64,000 bases of DNA, from the NCBI RefSeq assembly GCF_003340555.1, contig NZ_QPLJ01000012.1:1-64000 (forward strand), in the 5' to 3' direction. This document shows, in pieces, positions 17,249 to 26,135 of the stretch (within the stretch, counting starts at the first letter, position 1; each line of letters opens with the position of its first letter). The DNA is from Jannaschia formosa. Lineage in GTDB: Bacteria; Pseudomonadota; Alphaproteobacteria; Rhodobacterales; Rhodobacteraceae. The notes beneath the pieces are model-generated. The model saw only the letters and a list, made by a program, of their open reading frames with translations, had not been told where the DNA came from and did not search any database. The position numbers were made by a program, and so were the translations under genes.

Positions 17249-18094
17249 TCACCCCGCCTCGGCCCGCCCCGCCTCCCAGGCCAGCATGGCGCGCTTCACC
17301 GGCAGGCCCCAGTGATAGCCGCCGAGGCCCCCCGACTTGCGCAAGGCCCTGTGGCAGGGGATCAGCCAGCTGACCGGGTTGCGGCCCACTGCCGTGCCAA
17401 CCGCGCGCACGGCGCGGGGCCTACCGATATGGGCGGCGATGTCGGAATAGGTCGTCACCTGCCCCGAGGGAATCGACATCAGCGCCTCCCAGACCTTGAT
17501 CTGGAACGGCGCGCCGATCAGGTGCAGCCGCGCTTCTCCGCCCGAGAAGAGGCCGGCGGCCAGCGGCGCCACCGCGCCCGCGTCCTCGACGACCTCCGCC
17601 TCGGGCCAGCGCCCGCGCATGTCCTCCAGCGCCCCTGCCCGCCCGCATTCCGCCGCGAAGGCCAGCCCGCAGATCCCGCGATCCGTCGCCATGACGAGCA
17701 TCTCGCCGAAGGGGCTGTCGAACCAGCCATAGCGGATCCGGAGCCCCGCGCCGCCCTTCGCGTAGTCGCCGGGCGACATCGCCTCCCACCGGAGGAACAG
17801 GTCGTGCAGCCGCCCCGTCCCCGACAGCCCCGCCGAGGCGGCGGCGTCCAGCACCGTCGCCCGCTCCTTCAGCAGCGCCTTGGCATGGCCGAGCGCCAGG
17901 TATTGCGAGAGCCGCTTCGGGCTGACCCCCGCCCAGGCGCTGAAGACCCGCTGGAAATGCGCGGGCGACATCCGCATCTCGGCGGCCAGCTCCTCCAGCG
18001 AGGGCGGGTCGCCCGCGCGTGCGTCGATCGCCTCGATGGCGCGGCGCATGATGCCGTAGTGATAGGCGCCCTCCGCGCCCGCGTCGTCCTTCAT
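17249..18094 (-). CDS. AraC-type regulator fused to O6-methylguanine-DNA methyltransferase (Ada-like)
   Basis: 281 aa: an AraC-type helix-turn-helix (about 12-112, with MSPAHFQRVFSAWAGVSPKR) followed by a methylated-DNA-cysteine methyltransferase domain. The active site is IPCHRALR with the acceptor Cys at 247, and the minor-groove helix region IGRPRAVRAVGTAVGRNP is present. It lacks the N-terminal zinc-binding domain of classical Ada, which repairs methylphosphotriesters and switches the regulator on, so the trigger for any regulatory role must differ. Divergent from nth across 108 bp; both are DNA-repair genes. Confidence 0.9.
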   Translation of the reverse strand: MKDDAGAEGAYHYGIMRRAIEAIDARAGDPPSLEELAAEMRMSPAHFQRVFSAWAGVSPKRLSQYLALGHAKALLKERATVLDAAASAGLSGTGRLHDLFLRWEAMSPGDYAKGGAGLRIRYGWFDSPFGEMLVMATDRGICGLAFAAECGRAGALEDMRGRWPEAEVVEDAGAVAPLAAGLFSGGEARLHLIGAPFQIKVWEALMSIPSGQVTTYSDIAAHIGRPRAVRAVGTAVGRNPVSWLIPCHRALRKSGGLGGYHWGLPVKRAMLAWEAGRAEAG

Positions 18095-18202
18095 GGCTCT
18101 GTCTCCCTGATGCCCGCCTTCCTAGATGGCGGACCCGCCTCCCGCGACCCGGAACCTGCGCCAAAGCCTTGCCGGCCCGCGCGGCGCGCGCCACAAGCGC
18201 GC

Positions 18203-18862
18203 ATGCCCAAGCTGCCCGCCCCCCTGCCCTACGCCACCCAGGCCGAGATCTTCGCCCGCTTCCAGGCCGCCGAGCCCGAGCCGAAGGGCGAGCTCGAGCA
18301 TGTGAACGCCTATACCCTGCTCGTGGCCGTGGCGCTTTCGGCGCAGGCCACGGATGTTGGCGTCAACAAGGCCACCCGGGCGCTCTTTGCCGTCGCCGAC
18401 ACGCCGCAGAAGATGCTCGACCTCGGCGAGGAGGCCCTGACGCAGCACATCAGGACCATCGGCCTCTACCGCAACAAGGCGAAGAACGTCATGAAGCTCA
18501 GCCGCATCCTCGTCGAGGAGCATGGCGGCGTGGTCCCCTCCTCGCGCGCCGCGCTGCAGGCGCTGCCGGGCGTCGGTCGCAAGACGGCGAACGTCGTGCT
18601 GAACATGTGGTGGGGCCACCCGGCGCAGGCGGTCGACACCCACATCTTCCGCGTCGGCAACCGCACCCGCATCGCGCCCGGCAAGGATGTCGACGCGGTC
18701 GAGCGCGCCATCGAGGACAACGTCCCGGCCGAGTATCAGCGACATGCCCATCACTGGCTGATCCTGCACGGCCGCTACACCTGCCTCGCGCGCAAGCCCA
18801 GATGCCCGGCCTGCCTCATCGCCGATCTCTGCCCCTACGAAGACAAGACGACCTCCCCCTGA
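18203..18862 (+). CDS. nth: Endonuclease III (DNA glycosylase/AP lyase)
   Basis: Removes oxidised pyrimidines and cleaves the AP site. 219 aa. The helix-hairpin-helix is LPGVGRKTAN with catalytic K127; catalytic D145 lies in VDTHIFRVGNR. The [4Fe-4S] cluster has C194-x6-C201-x2-C204-x5-C210, the canonical spacing. The ATG at 18203 (MPKLPAPLPYATQ) is chosen; the frame stays open far upstream, antisense to the Ada-like gene. A REP-like repeat and then the adenosine kinase gene follow. Confidence 0.97.
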   Translation: MPKLPAPLPYATQAEIFARFQAAEPEPKGELEHVNAYTLLVAVALSAQATDVGVNKATRALFAVADTPQKMLDLGEEALTQHIRTIGLYRNKAKNVMKLSRILVEEHGGVVPSSRAALQALPGVGRKTANVVLNMWWGHPAQAVDTHIFRVGNRTRIAPGKDVDAVERAIEDNVPAEYQRHAHHWLILHGRYTCLARKPRCPACLIADLCPYEDKTTSP

Positions 18863-18921
18863 CGGCGCGATCCCTTGATCCGGCCCCGACAAACGGGCAG
18901 GAGGCACGCGCCCCTCTTCCT

Positions 18922-18966
18922 GTGGCGGGAAATACTCCGGGGGGTCCGGGGGGCGGAGCCCCCCGG
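18922..18966 (-). repeat. REP-like stem-loop repeat, copy B (inverted)
   Basis: CCGGGGGGC (18946-18954) and GCCCCCCGG (18958-18966) form a perfect 9-bp stem around GGA. On the minus strand the stem is followed by ACCCCCCGGAGTATTTCCCG, the same tail design as copy A at 8500. Lies between nth and the adenosine kinase gene and may act as a terminator for nth. Confidence 0.65.
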
Positions 18967-19011
18967 CCGGTCGACCCGCGCCAGCGGGGCGAAATCCGAA
19001 AGGCACACGAC

Positions 19012-19992
19012 ATGACCCACGCAGTGATCGGCATCGGCAACGCCATCGTCGACGTCATCTCCCACGGCACCGACACCTTCCTCGACCAGATGGGGATCGA
19101 GAAGGGCATCATGCAGCTGGTCGAACGCGAACGGGCGGAGCTGCTCTATGCCGCGATGCAGGACCGGACCGAGGCGCCGGGCGGCTCGGTCGCCAACACG
19201 CTGGCCGGGATCGGCGCGCTGGGCCTGTCGACCGCCTTCATCGGCAAGGTCAAGGACGATGCGCTGGGACGGTTCTATGCCGCCGCGATGGAAGCCTCGG
19301 GCACCGCCTTTCCGAACCCGCCGAAGCCGGTGGACCTGCCGACCTCGCGCTCGATGATCTTCGTGAGCCCCGACGGAGAGCGGTCGATGAACACCTATCT
19401 CGGCGCCGGCGCCGACATCTCCTCAGCCGACGTGCCAGACGTGTTCGGCGACGGCGGCATCCTGTTCCTGGAGGGCTATCTCTTCGACAAGGACGAGGGG
19501 AAGACCGCCTTTGCCGAGGCAGCGGCCAGGATGAAGGCGGCGGGCGGGCGCTCGGCCATCACCATCTCGGACCCGTTCTGTGCCGACCGCCACCGCGCCG
19601 ACTTCCAGCGCCTGATCGCCGAGGACATGGACATCGCCATCGGCAACGCCGCCGAATGGACCACGCTCTATCAGACCGACGACCTGGAGGCCGCGTTGGA
19701 TCGCGCCGCCGAGGCCTGCGAGATCGTGGCCTGCACGCGGTCCGGCGAGGATGTCTGGGTCCGCTCCGGCGACACCCAGTTCACCGCACCCGTCACGCGG
19801 ACCCGGGTCGTCGACGCGACCGGAGCGGGCGACCAGTTCGCCGCAGGCTTCCTCTACGGGCTGGCCACCGGGCGCGACCTCGAGACGGCGGCCCGCATGG
19901 GCGTGGTCTGCGCCCGCGAGGTGATCGGCCATCTCGGCCCGCGCCCCATCGCGGACGTCAACGCCCTGTTCCGCGCCGAAGGACTGGCCTGA
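19012..19992 (+). CDS. PfkB-family adenosine kinase
   Basis: 326 aa ribokinase-fold sugar/nucleoside kinase. The N-terminal GIGNAIVDVISHG and the PGGSVANTLAGI substrate-binding stretch, with the C-terminal PfkB signature RVVDATGAGDQFAAGF (catalytic base D274), identify the family. Rhodobacterales homologues with this N-terminus are annotated adenosine kinase (adenosine plus ATP gives AMP). Substrate specificity within PfkB is hard to prove from sequence. Start ATG at 19012; the frame stays open upstream through nth only as a shadow. Confidence 0.88.
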   Translation: MTHAVIGIGNAIVDVISHGTDTFLDQMGIEKGIMQLVERERAELLYAAMQDRTEAPGGSVANTLAGIGALGLSTAFIGKVKDDALGRFYAAAMEASGTAFPNPPKPVDLPTSRSMIFVSPDGERSMNTYLGAGADISSADVPDVFGDGGILFLEGYLFDKDEGKTAFAEAAARMKAAGGRSAITISDPFCADRHRADFQRLIAEDMDIAIGNAAEWTTLYQTDDLEAALDRAAEACEIVACTRSGEDVWVRSGDTQFTAPVTRTRVVDATGAGDQFAAGFLYGLATGRDLETAARMGVVCAREVIGHLGPRPIADVNALFRAEGLA

Positions 19993-20004
19993 CCCGCCTG
20001 CCGG

Positions 20005-20529
20005 TCAGAACGCACCGGCCCGAAGCAGGAACCGGCGCGAATCGAGCCGGTCGAGCCGCCGGTCCAGCTGCCAGAGCCGGTGCCTGAGCACGCCGCGCCT
20101 CGGGTCTTCCTTCGCCAGCGATTGCAGCTCGGCGACGAGGTGGAACCGCTCGTTCCGCAGCGACCGGATCTCGGACTCGATCTCGCCGAGCAGGACGCCG
20201 CGCCGATGCGCGGCCTGCAGCGCCGGGCGCGCCTCGGCGGGACAGAAGGCGCCAAGGCGGTGGCCGCCATGGCCCGCCTCGAAGGCCCCCTCCGGCGTGC
20301 AGTGGATCGCCCGCCCGCGGGCATGCCCCGCGGCGAGCAGGTCGGAGCGGAGCGGGGTCGGCGTGGCCGCGCAGCGCGCCGCCTCCTGCGCCAGCGCCGC
20401 CTCGGGCTGGCCGCGGCGGGCCAGACGCTCGCCCAGCGCTTGCGCGTCGGTCTGCGCGCAGGAGAATTCGGTCAGCTCGGCGCAGCCGCCGAGACCGGCC
20501 ATCAGGCATAGGGCGAAGAGCAGCCGCAT
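20005..20529 (-). CDS. DUF2799-family lipoprotein
   Basis: 174 aa. The N-terminus MRLLFALCLMAGLGGC is a lipoprotein signal with lipobox LGGC and acceptor C16, so the protein should be anchored in a membrane facing the periplasm. The rest matches DUF2799: a cysteine-containing segment (FSCAQTDAQALGERLARRG), a GxAxHCTPEGAFEAGHGG stretch, then a long charged coiled-coil-like tail (115-170). Function unknown. The ATG at 20529 fits the lipobox; longer upstream reading would bury it. Convergent with adenosine kinase, 12 bp apart. Confidence 0.8.
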   Translation of the reverse strand: MRLLFALCLMAGLGGCAELTEFSCAQTDAQALGERLARRGQPEAALAQEAARCAATPTPLRSDLLAAGHARGRAIHCTPEGAFEAGHGGHRLGAFCPAEARPALQAAHRRGVLLGEIESEIRSLRNERFHLVAELQSLAKEDPRRGVLRHRLWQLDRRLDRLDSRRFLLRAGAF

Positions 20530-20625
20530 CGGGGCCTCCGGGGTCGCTGGATGTCGCGCGATCCTCGCGCGGGCGCGCCCGACATGCCATCGCGCCCCGG
20601 CGTCATCGGATGACAGCCTCACAAA

Positions 20626-20646
20626 GCCCAAGGCCCAAGGCCCAAG
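20626..20646 (+). repeat. Three tandem copies of a 7-bp unit (GCCCAAG)
   Basis: Three perfect copies in the 184-bp divergent region between the DUF2799 gene and denD, 68 bp before the denD start. Simple slippage-type repeat; no regulator known to me matches it. Confidence 0.6.
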
Positions 20647-20713
20647 GATGACGGAAGGCGATTCCACGGCGGAGCGAAACGCTCTAGCTTGGCCGCCACA
20701 CAGGGAGAGAGCC

Positions 20714-21688
20714 ATGCACATCCTCATCACCGGCGCGGCCGGCATGATCGGGTCCAAGCTGACCCAGGCGCTGGTCGCGCGCGGCACGCTGCGGGGCGCC
20801 CCGATCACGGGGCTCACCCTCGTCGACGTCAATCCGCCCGCGCTGCCCGTGGGCGTGCCCGGCGCGGCGCTGTCCGCCGACCTGTCGGACCCGGCCGCCG
20901 CCCCCGCGCTGATCGAGCACCGCCCCGACGTGATCTTCCACCTCGCGGCCATCGTCTCAGGCGAGGCCGAGGCCGACACGGCCAAGGGCTACGACGTCAA
21001 CCTGAAGGGAACGATGGCGCTCTGCCACGCGATCGCCGCCGAGCGGGACTATGCCCCGCGGCTCGTCTTCGCCTCCTCCATCGCGGTCTTCGGCGTGCCC
21101 CTGCCCGACGTGATCCCCGACGACCAGCCGCCCCGGCCGCTGACCTCCTACGGGACGCAGAAGCGGATGGGGGAGCTCATGATCGACGACCTGAGCCGCA
21201 AGGGACTGCTCGACGGCGTGTCGCTGCGCCTGCCGACGATCTGCGTGCGGCCCGGCAAGCCCAACGCGGCGGCCTCGGGGTTCTACTCCTCGATCCTGCG
21301 GGAGCCGCTGTCGGGCCAGACCGCGACGCTGCCCGTGCCCGACAGCACACGGCACTGGTTCGCTTCGCCGCGTTCGGCCGTGGGCTTCCTTCTCCATGCG
21401 GCCGCAATGGACACCGGCCCCCTCGGGCAGGACCGGGCGATCAACCTGCCGGGCGTCGACGCCACGGTCGGCGACGCCATCGCGGCGCTCGGCCGCATCG
21501 CGGGCGAGGCGGCGGTTGCCCGGATCGAGCGCCGGGACGACCCGGCCGTCGCCGCCATCGTCGCCGGCTGGCCGCGCGCCTTCGACCCGCAGCGCGCCCG
21601 TTCCCTGGGCTTCCGGGCCGAGGCCGACATGGACGAGATCATCCGCGTCCACGTCGAGGACGAGCTGGGCGGCAAGCTGCCGGACTGA
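20714..21688 (+). CDS. denD: D-erythronate dehydrogenase (NAD-dependent epimerase/dehydratase fold)
   Basis: 324 aa extended-SDR protein. Rossmann motif TGAAGMIGS (7-15), SSIAVFG, and catalytic Y-x3-K in SYGTQKRMGE. Overall resemblance, including the SLRLPTICVRPGKPN segment, is to DenD, which oxidises D-erythronate to 2-oxo-tetronate. None of the usual tetronate-pathway partners (kinase, isomerase, decarboxylase) is adjacent, so the specific function is less certain than the fold. Ribosome-binding site GGGAGAG is placed 4 bp before the ATG. Confidence 0.8.
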   Translation: MHILITGAAGMIGSKLTQALVARGTLRGAPITGLTLVDVNPPALPVGVPGAALSADLSDPAAAPALIEHRPDVIFHLAAIVSGEAEADTAKGYDVNLKGTMALCHAIAAERDYAPRLVFASSIAVFGVPLPDVIPDDQPPRPLTSYGTQKRMGELMIDDLSRKGLLDGVSLRLPTICVRPGKPNAAASGFYSSILREPLSGQTATLPVPDSTRHWFASPRSAVGFLLHAAAMDTGPLGQDRAINLPGVDATVGDAIAALGRIAGEAAVARIERRDDPAVAAIVAGWPRAFDPQRARSLGFRAEADMDEIIRVHVEDELGGKLPD

Positions 21689-21699
21689 TCCGCGCGGCG

Positions 21700-23274
21700 T
21701 CAGCGCCCGGTCAGGCCCGCCTCCCGCGCGACCTGCGCCGCCACCGCCGCCCCGCAGTCGAGGACCTGCCCCAGCGCGGCGATCACGGCGTCTTCGGGCG
21801 CGTCCTCCCGCAGACGGACGAGGCCCGGCAGGTCGGCCTCCGACAGGCGCCGAACCTCCTCGGCGGCGCGGTCGGCGAGGGCAGGCAGCAGCGCCGCGAG
21901 CTGCGCCTCGGGCGTGTCCGGCCCGGCCAGCCCCTCGGCGATGGCCTTCCGGCGCAGGTCCTCCTCCGTCGGGGGCCGGTCGACCAGCAGCACGCGCAGC
22001 TCCGCCCGGCCGGCGCGGACGTCGAGCAGCAGGCCCAGATCGCCCGGCTCGGCGCAGATCGCCAGCCGGTCGGTGGCGAGCGCGTCGAAGATCAGCCGCA
22101 GCACGGCACGGCGATGGCGGCTGCGCTTGGCGAGGCTGCTCTCGATGCCGCCGAGGTCCGGAAGCGCGACCTCCTCGTCGTGGAACAGGTAGCCGAGCGC
22201 GGGCAGGGTCGCCTGCGCGTCTACGGCCCGGGCCAGCGCCCGCCCGAGGGGGCGATCGCGGCAGACGATCACCAGAAGCGACCGGCGCTCGCCCATCTCG
22301 GCCCCCGCCTCCCAGATGCGCCGCCCGAAACGGCGGCCCCGGCGCCCCCGCGCGGCGACGAAGGCGTGAAGCCTCCGCCCATCCCCGGCCTCGGCCGTGC
22401 GGATCTCGTCCGAGGCCCAGAGCGCGTCGAGCCGCGCCCGGAGCTGCCGCGCCTCCGGCCCGATCTTGCGCGCGAAGAACTCCGGCTGGGCGACGAGCAA
22501 GTCGTGATGGTCGTCGTGGAAGGTGGCGGGCATCCCGTAATCGGTGAAGGTCAGGAAGGTCGGCGGGTGCGGCTCGATCTCCCCGCGGGGGACGAGATGG
22601 GCGACGAGGGTCTGGAAGAAGGTCTCGTCCGGGATCCAGGTCGTGCGGAAGAAGCGGACGACGTCCGGCCGCGCCCGGCAGAAGGCGAGCACCTTCTCGA
22701 CCGTCCCGCGGCGCAGGCACCACCATTGCGAGCCGATCCGCATCTCGATCCCCTCCGGGATCTCCCGCCGCAGGCCCAGCCGCTGCTGCACGTCGAGCGA
22801 GGCGTAGAACAGCCGCTTGCGGCTGCGCTCGTTGAACCAGTGGCGGTAGACCAGCCGCTCCTCGACGAAGCCGGTGCGGATCCAGCCGGAGGTGAAGAAG
22901 TCGACGGTCTCGATCCGGTCCAGCGGGCGCGCCGCCAGCAGGGAATGCGCCTGCAATGCCGAGGTGATCGGACGGCAATCGCCCGAGACGAGGTAGAGAT
23001 GCGTGGCATCGGGAAAGGCGGCCAGCGCCGCCTCGGCGGCGTTCAGCGTGGCCCGGACCAGCGACCACTCTCCCCAGCCGCAGCGGACCCGGCGGGCCAG
23101 GGTCACGGCGGGGTTCCCGGAGAAAGCGGCCTCCAGCCTTGCCGCATCCGTCTTGGGGGCCCGCGCATCGAGATGGATCGCGACGAAGTCCCCCGCCGCC
23201 GTCAGCGCCCGCGCCTGGGCGATCACGCCCTCGGGGTTGCGGTGGCACAGGAGGAGGAACGCAAGTCTCGCCAT
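21700..23274 (-). CDS. GT14-type beta-1,6-N-acetylglucosaminyltransferase with DUF5928
   Basis: 524 aa. The N-terminal part (about 1-290) resembles core-2/I-branching glycosyltransferases: MARLAFLLLCHRNPEG, HLDARAPK, YLVSGDCRPI and GSQWWCLRR. The C-terminal part (about 300-520) matches the DUF5928 extension seen with this domain in Rhodobacteraceae. There is no signal peptide, so it probably works at the cytoplasmic face on a lipid-linked or nascent surface glycan. The ATG at 23274 fits the domain start. Divergent from a sulfotransferase gene 101 bp away, suggesting a sulfated surface polymer. Confidence 0.82.
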   Translation of the reverse strand: MARLAFLLLCHRNPEGVIAQARALTAAGDFVAIHLDARAPKTDAARLEAAFSGNPAVTLARRVRCGWGEWSLVRATLNAAEAALAAFPDATHLYLVSGDCRPITSALQAHSLLAARPLDRIETVDFFTSGWIRTGFVEERLVYRHWFNERSRKRLFYASLDVQQRLGLRREIPEGIEMRIGSQWWCLRRGTVEKVLAFCRARPDVVRFFRTTWIPDETFFQTLVAHLVPRGEIEPHPPTFLTFTDYGMPATFHDDHHDLLVAQPEFFARKIGPEARQLRARLDALWASDEIRTAEAGDGRRLHAFVAARGRRGRRFGRRIWEAGAEMGERRSLLVIVCRDRPLGRALARAVDAQATLPALGYLFHDEEVALPDLGGIESSLAKRSRHRRAVLRLIFDALATDRLAICAEPGDLGLLLDVRAGRAELRVLLVDRPPTEEDLRRKAIAEGLAGPDTPEAQLAALLPALADRAAEEVRRLSEADLPGLVRLREDAPEDAVIAALGQVLDCGAAVAAQVAREAGLTGR

Positions 23275-23375
23275 CTCTTGCGCTTCGCGCCTCCGTTCGG
23301 CCACATCCCCGTCGCTCCCCTTGCCTAAGCCCGGGGGCACGCCCGCGCAATCGCGCCGACCGGACGGAGGAAAAG

Positions 23376-24194
23376 ATGGGCTTTCCCGGCACCTGGATGA
23401 CCGAGAGCGAGAGCGTGATCTACCGCGTCGTCCCGAAATGCGCCTGCTCGACCATCGGACAGATCCTGTATTACTCGGATCACGGGCGGTTCTACGACGG
23501 CGACATCCACGACGCGACCGAGGGCCTGCACAAATGGGCGCAGGAGGAGAGCCAGCCGCTGATCGAGGCCAACGCCCGCGCGCATCGCAGCTATGCCTTC
23601 ACCTGCGTGCGCAACCCCTACACCCGCATCCTGAGCAGCTTCTTCGACAAGATCGCCGGCATCCAGCGCAACGGGAAGCGCTATCGCGGCAACATGGTGC
23701 CGAAGCTGTCGCGCAGCTATGGGGTCGAGGTCGGCTCGCCCGAGGACGGGTTCGACTTCGACCAGATCGCGTCCTTCCGGCGCTTCCTGCTCTTCGCCCG
23801 CGACACCATCCGCTTCAAGCGACCGATGGAGCCGGACATCCACTGGTCCGCCATGTCGAGCCATATCGGCACCTTCGTCGCCAATGGCGGCGTGCTGGAC
23901 CGCATCGTCCATGTCGAGCGCTTCGCCGAGGGCATGCAGGCCGTGCTCGACGCCATCGAGAGCCCGGTGCCCGTCGTCCTGTCCAAGGTCCCCCGCTTCA
24001 ACGAGAGCGAGGGCCACGGTCCGAAGCGGGCGCACCCGGTCGAGGCCTTCTTCGACGACCTGTCGATGCATCTGGTGCGCGAGATGTACAAGCGCGACTT
24101 CGAGCTCTTCGGCTACGACATCGACGATCCGGCGAACAGGATGCCGGTGCGGGAGATCGACCTGGGAGCGGTCCACGCGTTCCTGCGGGATTGA
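23376..24194 (+). CDS. Sulfotransferase family-2-type protein
   Basis: 272 aa. VVPKCACSTIGQIL (about 18-31) is the PAPS 5'-phosphosulfate loop of carbohydrate sulfotransferases and CVRNPYTRILSSFFDK (about 77-92) the 3'-phosphate motif. Ribosome-binding site GGAGGA lies just before the ATG at 23376. The divergent glycosyltransferase neighbour suggests the acceptor is a carbohydrate; the acceptor itself cannot be read from sequence. No transmembrane segment is visible, unlike Golgi homologues. Confidence 0.82.
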   Translation: MGFPGTWMTESESVIYRVVPKCACSTIGQILYYSDHGRFYDGDIHDATEGLHKWAQEESQPLIEANARAHRSYAFTCVRNPYTRILSSFFDKIAGIQRNGKRYRGNMVPKLSRSYGVEVGSPEDGFDFDQIASFRRFLLFARDTIRFKRPMEPDIHWSAMSSHIGTFVANGGVLDRIVHVERFAEGMQAVLDAIESPVPVVLSKVPRFNESEGHGPKRAHPVEAFFDDLSMHLVREMYKRDFELFGYDIDDPANRMPVREIDLGAVHAFLRD

Positions 24195-24224
24195 GTCCAC
24201 GACTGGAATGGTAGTGGTGTTCAT

Positions 24225-24240
24225 CGCGACAGTTGTCGCG
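24225..24240 (+). promoter_or_regulatory. 16-bp palindrome in the gap after the sulfotransferase gene
   Basis: CGCGACA and TGTCGCG are separated by GT. It lies in a 244-bp stretch (24195-24438) between the sulfotransferase and the dehydrogenase. That stretch is visibly less GC-rich than its neighbours and holds no convincing gene. Could be an operator or a short hairpin. Confidence 0.25.
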
Positions 24241-24452
24241 GTAGAGGCCGCTTCCCAATCGGCCAGTGCTCAAGTGAAGCCGAGGTCGGATTGCGAAAGA
24301 GCATCCGCCGTTTGAGAGAAAGTCGCTCACCTGTCGCGCCAGATATAAGAGAGTGATCGGCCCCACCTGAGCGTAAGCGAGGGGCTGCCCCTGCGGGTGA
24401 GGACGGAGTTGGAGAGCCTTCTGGCTGTCCCATCTGCGGGGACACTGACCCC

Positions 24453-25439
24453 TCACAACATCGACGGCACCACCTGATCCGGCGGCCTGTGCCCATCCGC
24501 GAAGGTGCGCATGTTGACCAGCACCCGCTCGCCCATTTCCAGCCGCGCCTCGCGTGTGGCCGAGCCCATGTGGGGCAGCAGCAGGACGTTGGGCAGCTCG
24601 CGCAATCTCGGGTTCACGCCGCGGCCGCGCTCGTAGACGTCGAGGCCGGCGCCGGCCAACTCGCCGGCGCGGAGCATGCGGGTCAGGGCGTTCTCGTCGA
24701 TGACCTCGCCGCGCGAGGTGTTCACGATCACCGCCGACGGCTTCAGGAGCTTCAGCCGCCGCGCGTTGAGCAGATGGAAGGTCGCGGGCGTGTGCGGCGC
24801 GTTGACCGACAGCACGTCCACGCGGGCGAGCATCTGGTCGAGGCTTTCCCAGTAGGTGGCCTCCAGCGGCGCCTCCAGCCCCTCGTGCAGGCGGCGGCGG
24901 TTGTGGTAGTGGACCGACATGCCGAAGGCGCGGGCGCGGCGGGCGAGCGCCTGCCCGATCCGGCCCATGCCCAGCACGCCCAGGCGCTTGCCCGACAGCC
25001 GCGCGCCCAGCAACGCCTCGGGCGCCCAGCCGGGCCAGTCGCCCTCGCGCATCCTGGCCATTCCTTCCGGGACCCGCCGCGCAACGGCGAGGATCAGCGC
25101 CATGGCCATGTCCGCCGTGTCCTCGGTCAGCACGCCCGGCGTGTTCGACACGAGGATTCCCCGCTGCCGCGCCGTGGCCACGTCGATATGATCGACCCCG
25201 GCGCCGTAGTTGGCGATCAGCTTCAGCCGCTCGCCCGCCCCGGCAAGCAGCGGCGCGTCGATCAGGTCGGTCAGCGTCGGCACCAGGATGTCGGCCTCGC
25301 GCATCGCCTCGGCCAGCGCCTCGCGGGGCATCGGGTCTTCGCTTTCGGACAGCCGCACATCGAACAGCTCTCGCATGCGGGTCTCGACGGGTTCGGGCAG
25401 GCGTCGCGTGACGACAACACTCAGTCGGCTCGATGGCAC
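24453..25439 (-). CDS. D-isomer-specific 2-hydroxyacid dehydrogenase (glyoxylate reductase-like)
   Basis: 328 aa starting with GTG at 25439 (VPSSRLSVVVTRRL) behind GGAGGG; a longer reading runs into the divergent promoter. NAD(P) loop GVLGMGRIGQALARRA; catalytic Arg in VNTSRGEVID, Glu in GLDVYERG and His in LLPHMGSAT. It reduces a 2-oxoacid such as glyoxylate or hydroxypyruvate, or does the reverse. Length and sequence style match the GyaR/glyoxylate reductase group of Rhodobacterales, but the exact substrate is inference. Confidence 0.88.
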   Translation of the reverse strand: MPSSRLSVVVTRRLPEPVETRMRELFDVRLSESEDPMPREALAEAMREADILVPTLTDLIDAPLLAGAGERLKLIANYGAGVDHIDVATARQRGILVSNTPGVLTEDTADMAMALILAVARRVPEGMARMREGDWPGWAPEALLGARLSGKRLGVLGMGRIGQALARRARAFGMSVHYHNRRRLHEGLEAPLEATYWESLDQMLARVDVLSVNAPHTPATFHLLNARRLKLLKPSAVIVNTSRGEVIDENALTRMLRAGELAGAGLDVYERGRGVNPRLRELPNVLLLPHMGSATREARLEMGERVLVNMRTFADGHRPPDQVVPSML

Positions 25440-25546
25440 GTCGCTCGCCCTCCCTCTAGGCACGGTCCGGGGCAGGATGGCATGGTCTCCGCCACGCGCA
25501 AGGGGCGTCAGACCCCGCGCAAGAGGTATGGTCAGAAAGGAAAGGC

Positions 25547-26035
25547 ATGCGGACCATGTTGGGTCTCGCGGCACTCGTGGCGCTGGTCGCCTGGGGTGCC
25601 GCCGCGCAGGAGAAGGGGCCGGTGACGAACCTGCCGATCCCGCGCTACGTGTCGATGAAGGCGGCCGAGGGCTATGCGCGGCGCGGGCCATCGGGGACGC
25701 ACCGGATCGACTGGGTCTTCGTGCATCGCCACATGCCGCTGCAGGTCACCGACGAATACGGCCACTGGCGCCGTGTCCAGGACCAGGAGGGGGCGGGCGG
25801 CTGGATGCATTACTCGCTGCTTTCGGGTAACCGGACGGTGCTGACGACGGCAGAGGTGCTGCTGCGCCGCCGCCCGACCGAGAGCGCGCCGGTCTCCGCC
25901 AGGCTGGAGCCGGGTGTCGTCGCCTGGCTGGGCGAATGCGCGGCCGGCTGGTGCCACATCGAGGTGCAGGACGCCGAGGGCTGGACGGTCACGGCCGGGC
26001 TCTGGGGCGTGGCAGCGGACGAGACGCGGGAGTAG
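25547..26035 (+). CDS. Exported SH3-domain protein
   Basis: 162 aa with a signal peptide (hydrophobic 4-18, then GAAAQ). Two bacterial SH3-like units follow: about 30-88, with PRYVSMKAAEGYARRGPS and GGWMHYSLLSG, and about 90-155, with LLRRRPTESAPVSARLEPG and WCHIEVQDAEGW. Such proteins sit in the periplasm and may bind cell-wall peptides. Divergent from the hydroxyacid dehydrogenase. The GGAAAGGC just upstream provides a weak ribosome-binding site. Confidence 0.85.
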   Translation: MRTMLGLAALVALVAWGAAAQEKGPVTNLPIPRYVSMKAAEGYARRGPSGTHRIDWVFVHRHMPLQVTDEYGHWRRVQDQEGAGGWMHYSLLSGNRTVLTTAEVLLRRRPTESAPVSARLEPGVVAWLGECAAGWCHIEVQDAEGWTVTAGLWGVAADETRE

Positions 26036-26135
26036 CGCGGCCGGGCGCCGCCGGTCCGCAGGCGGACCCGCTCCCGGCTTGCTCCGTCCCCGGGCGGCGC
26101 ATACGCTCCGAAGGATCATCGGAGGGGACACTCGC

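Noticed and set aside
20689-23328. 879-codon open frame on the plus strand running through denD and antisense to the glycosyltransferase gene
   Set aside because: Arg/Pro/Ala-rich translation with no motif. It overlaps two genes with clear domains in other frames; a GC-driven shadow.
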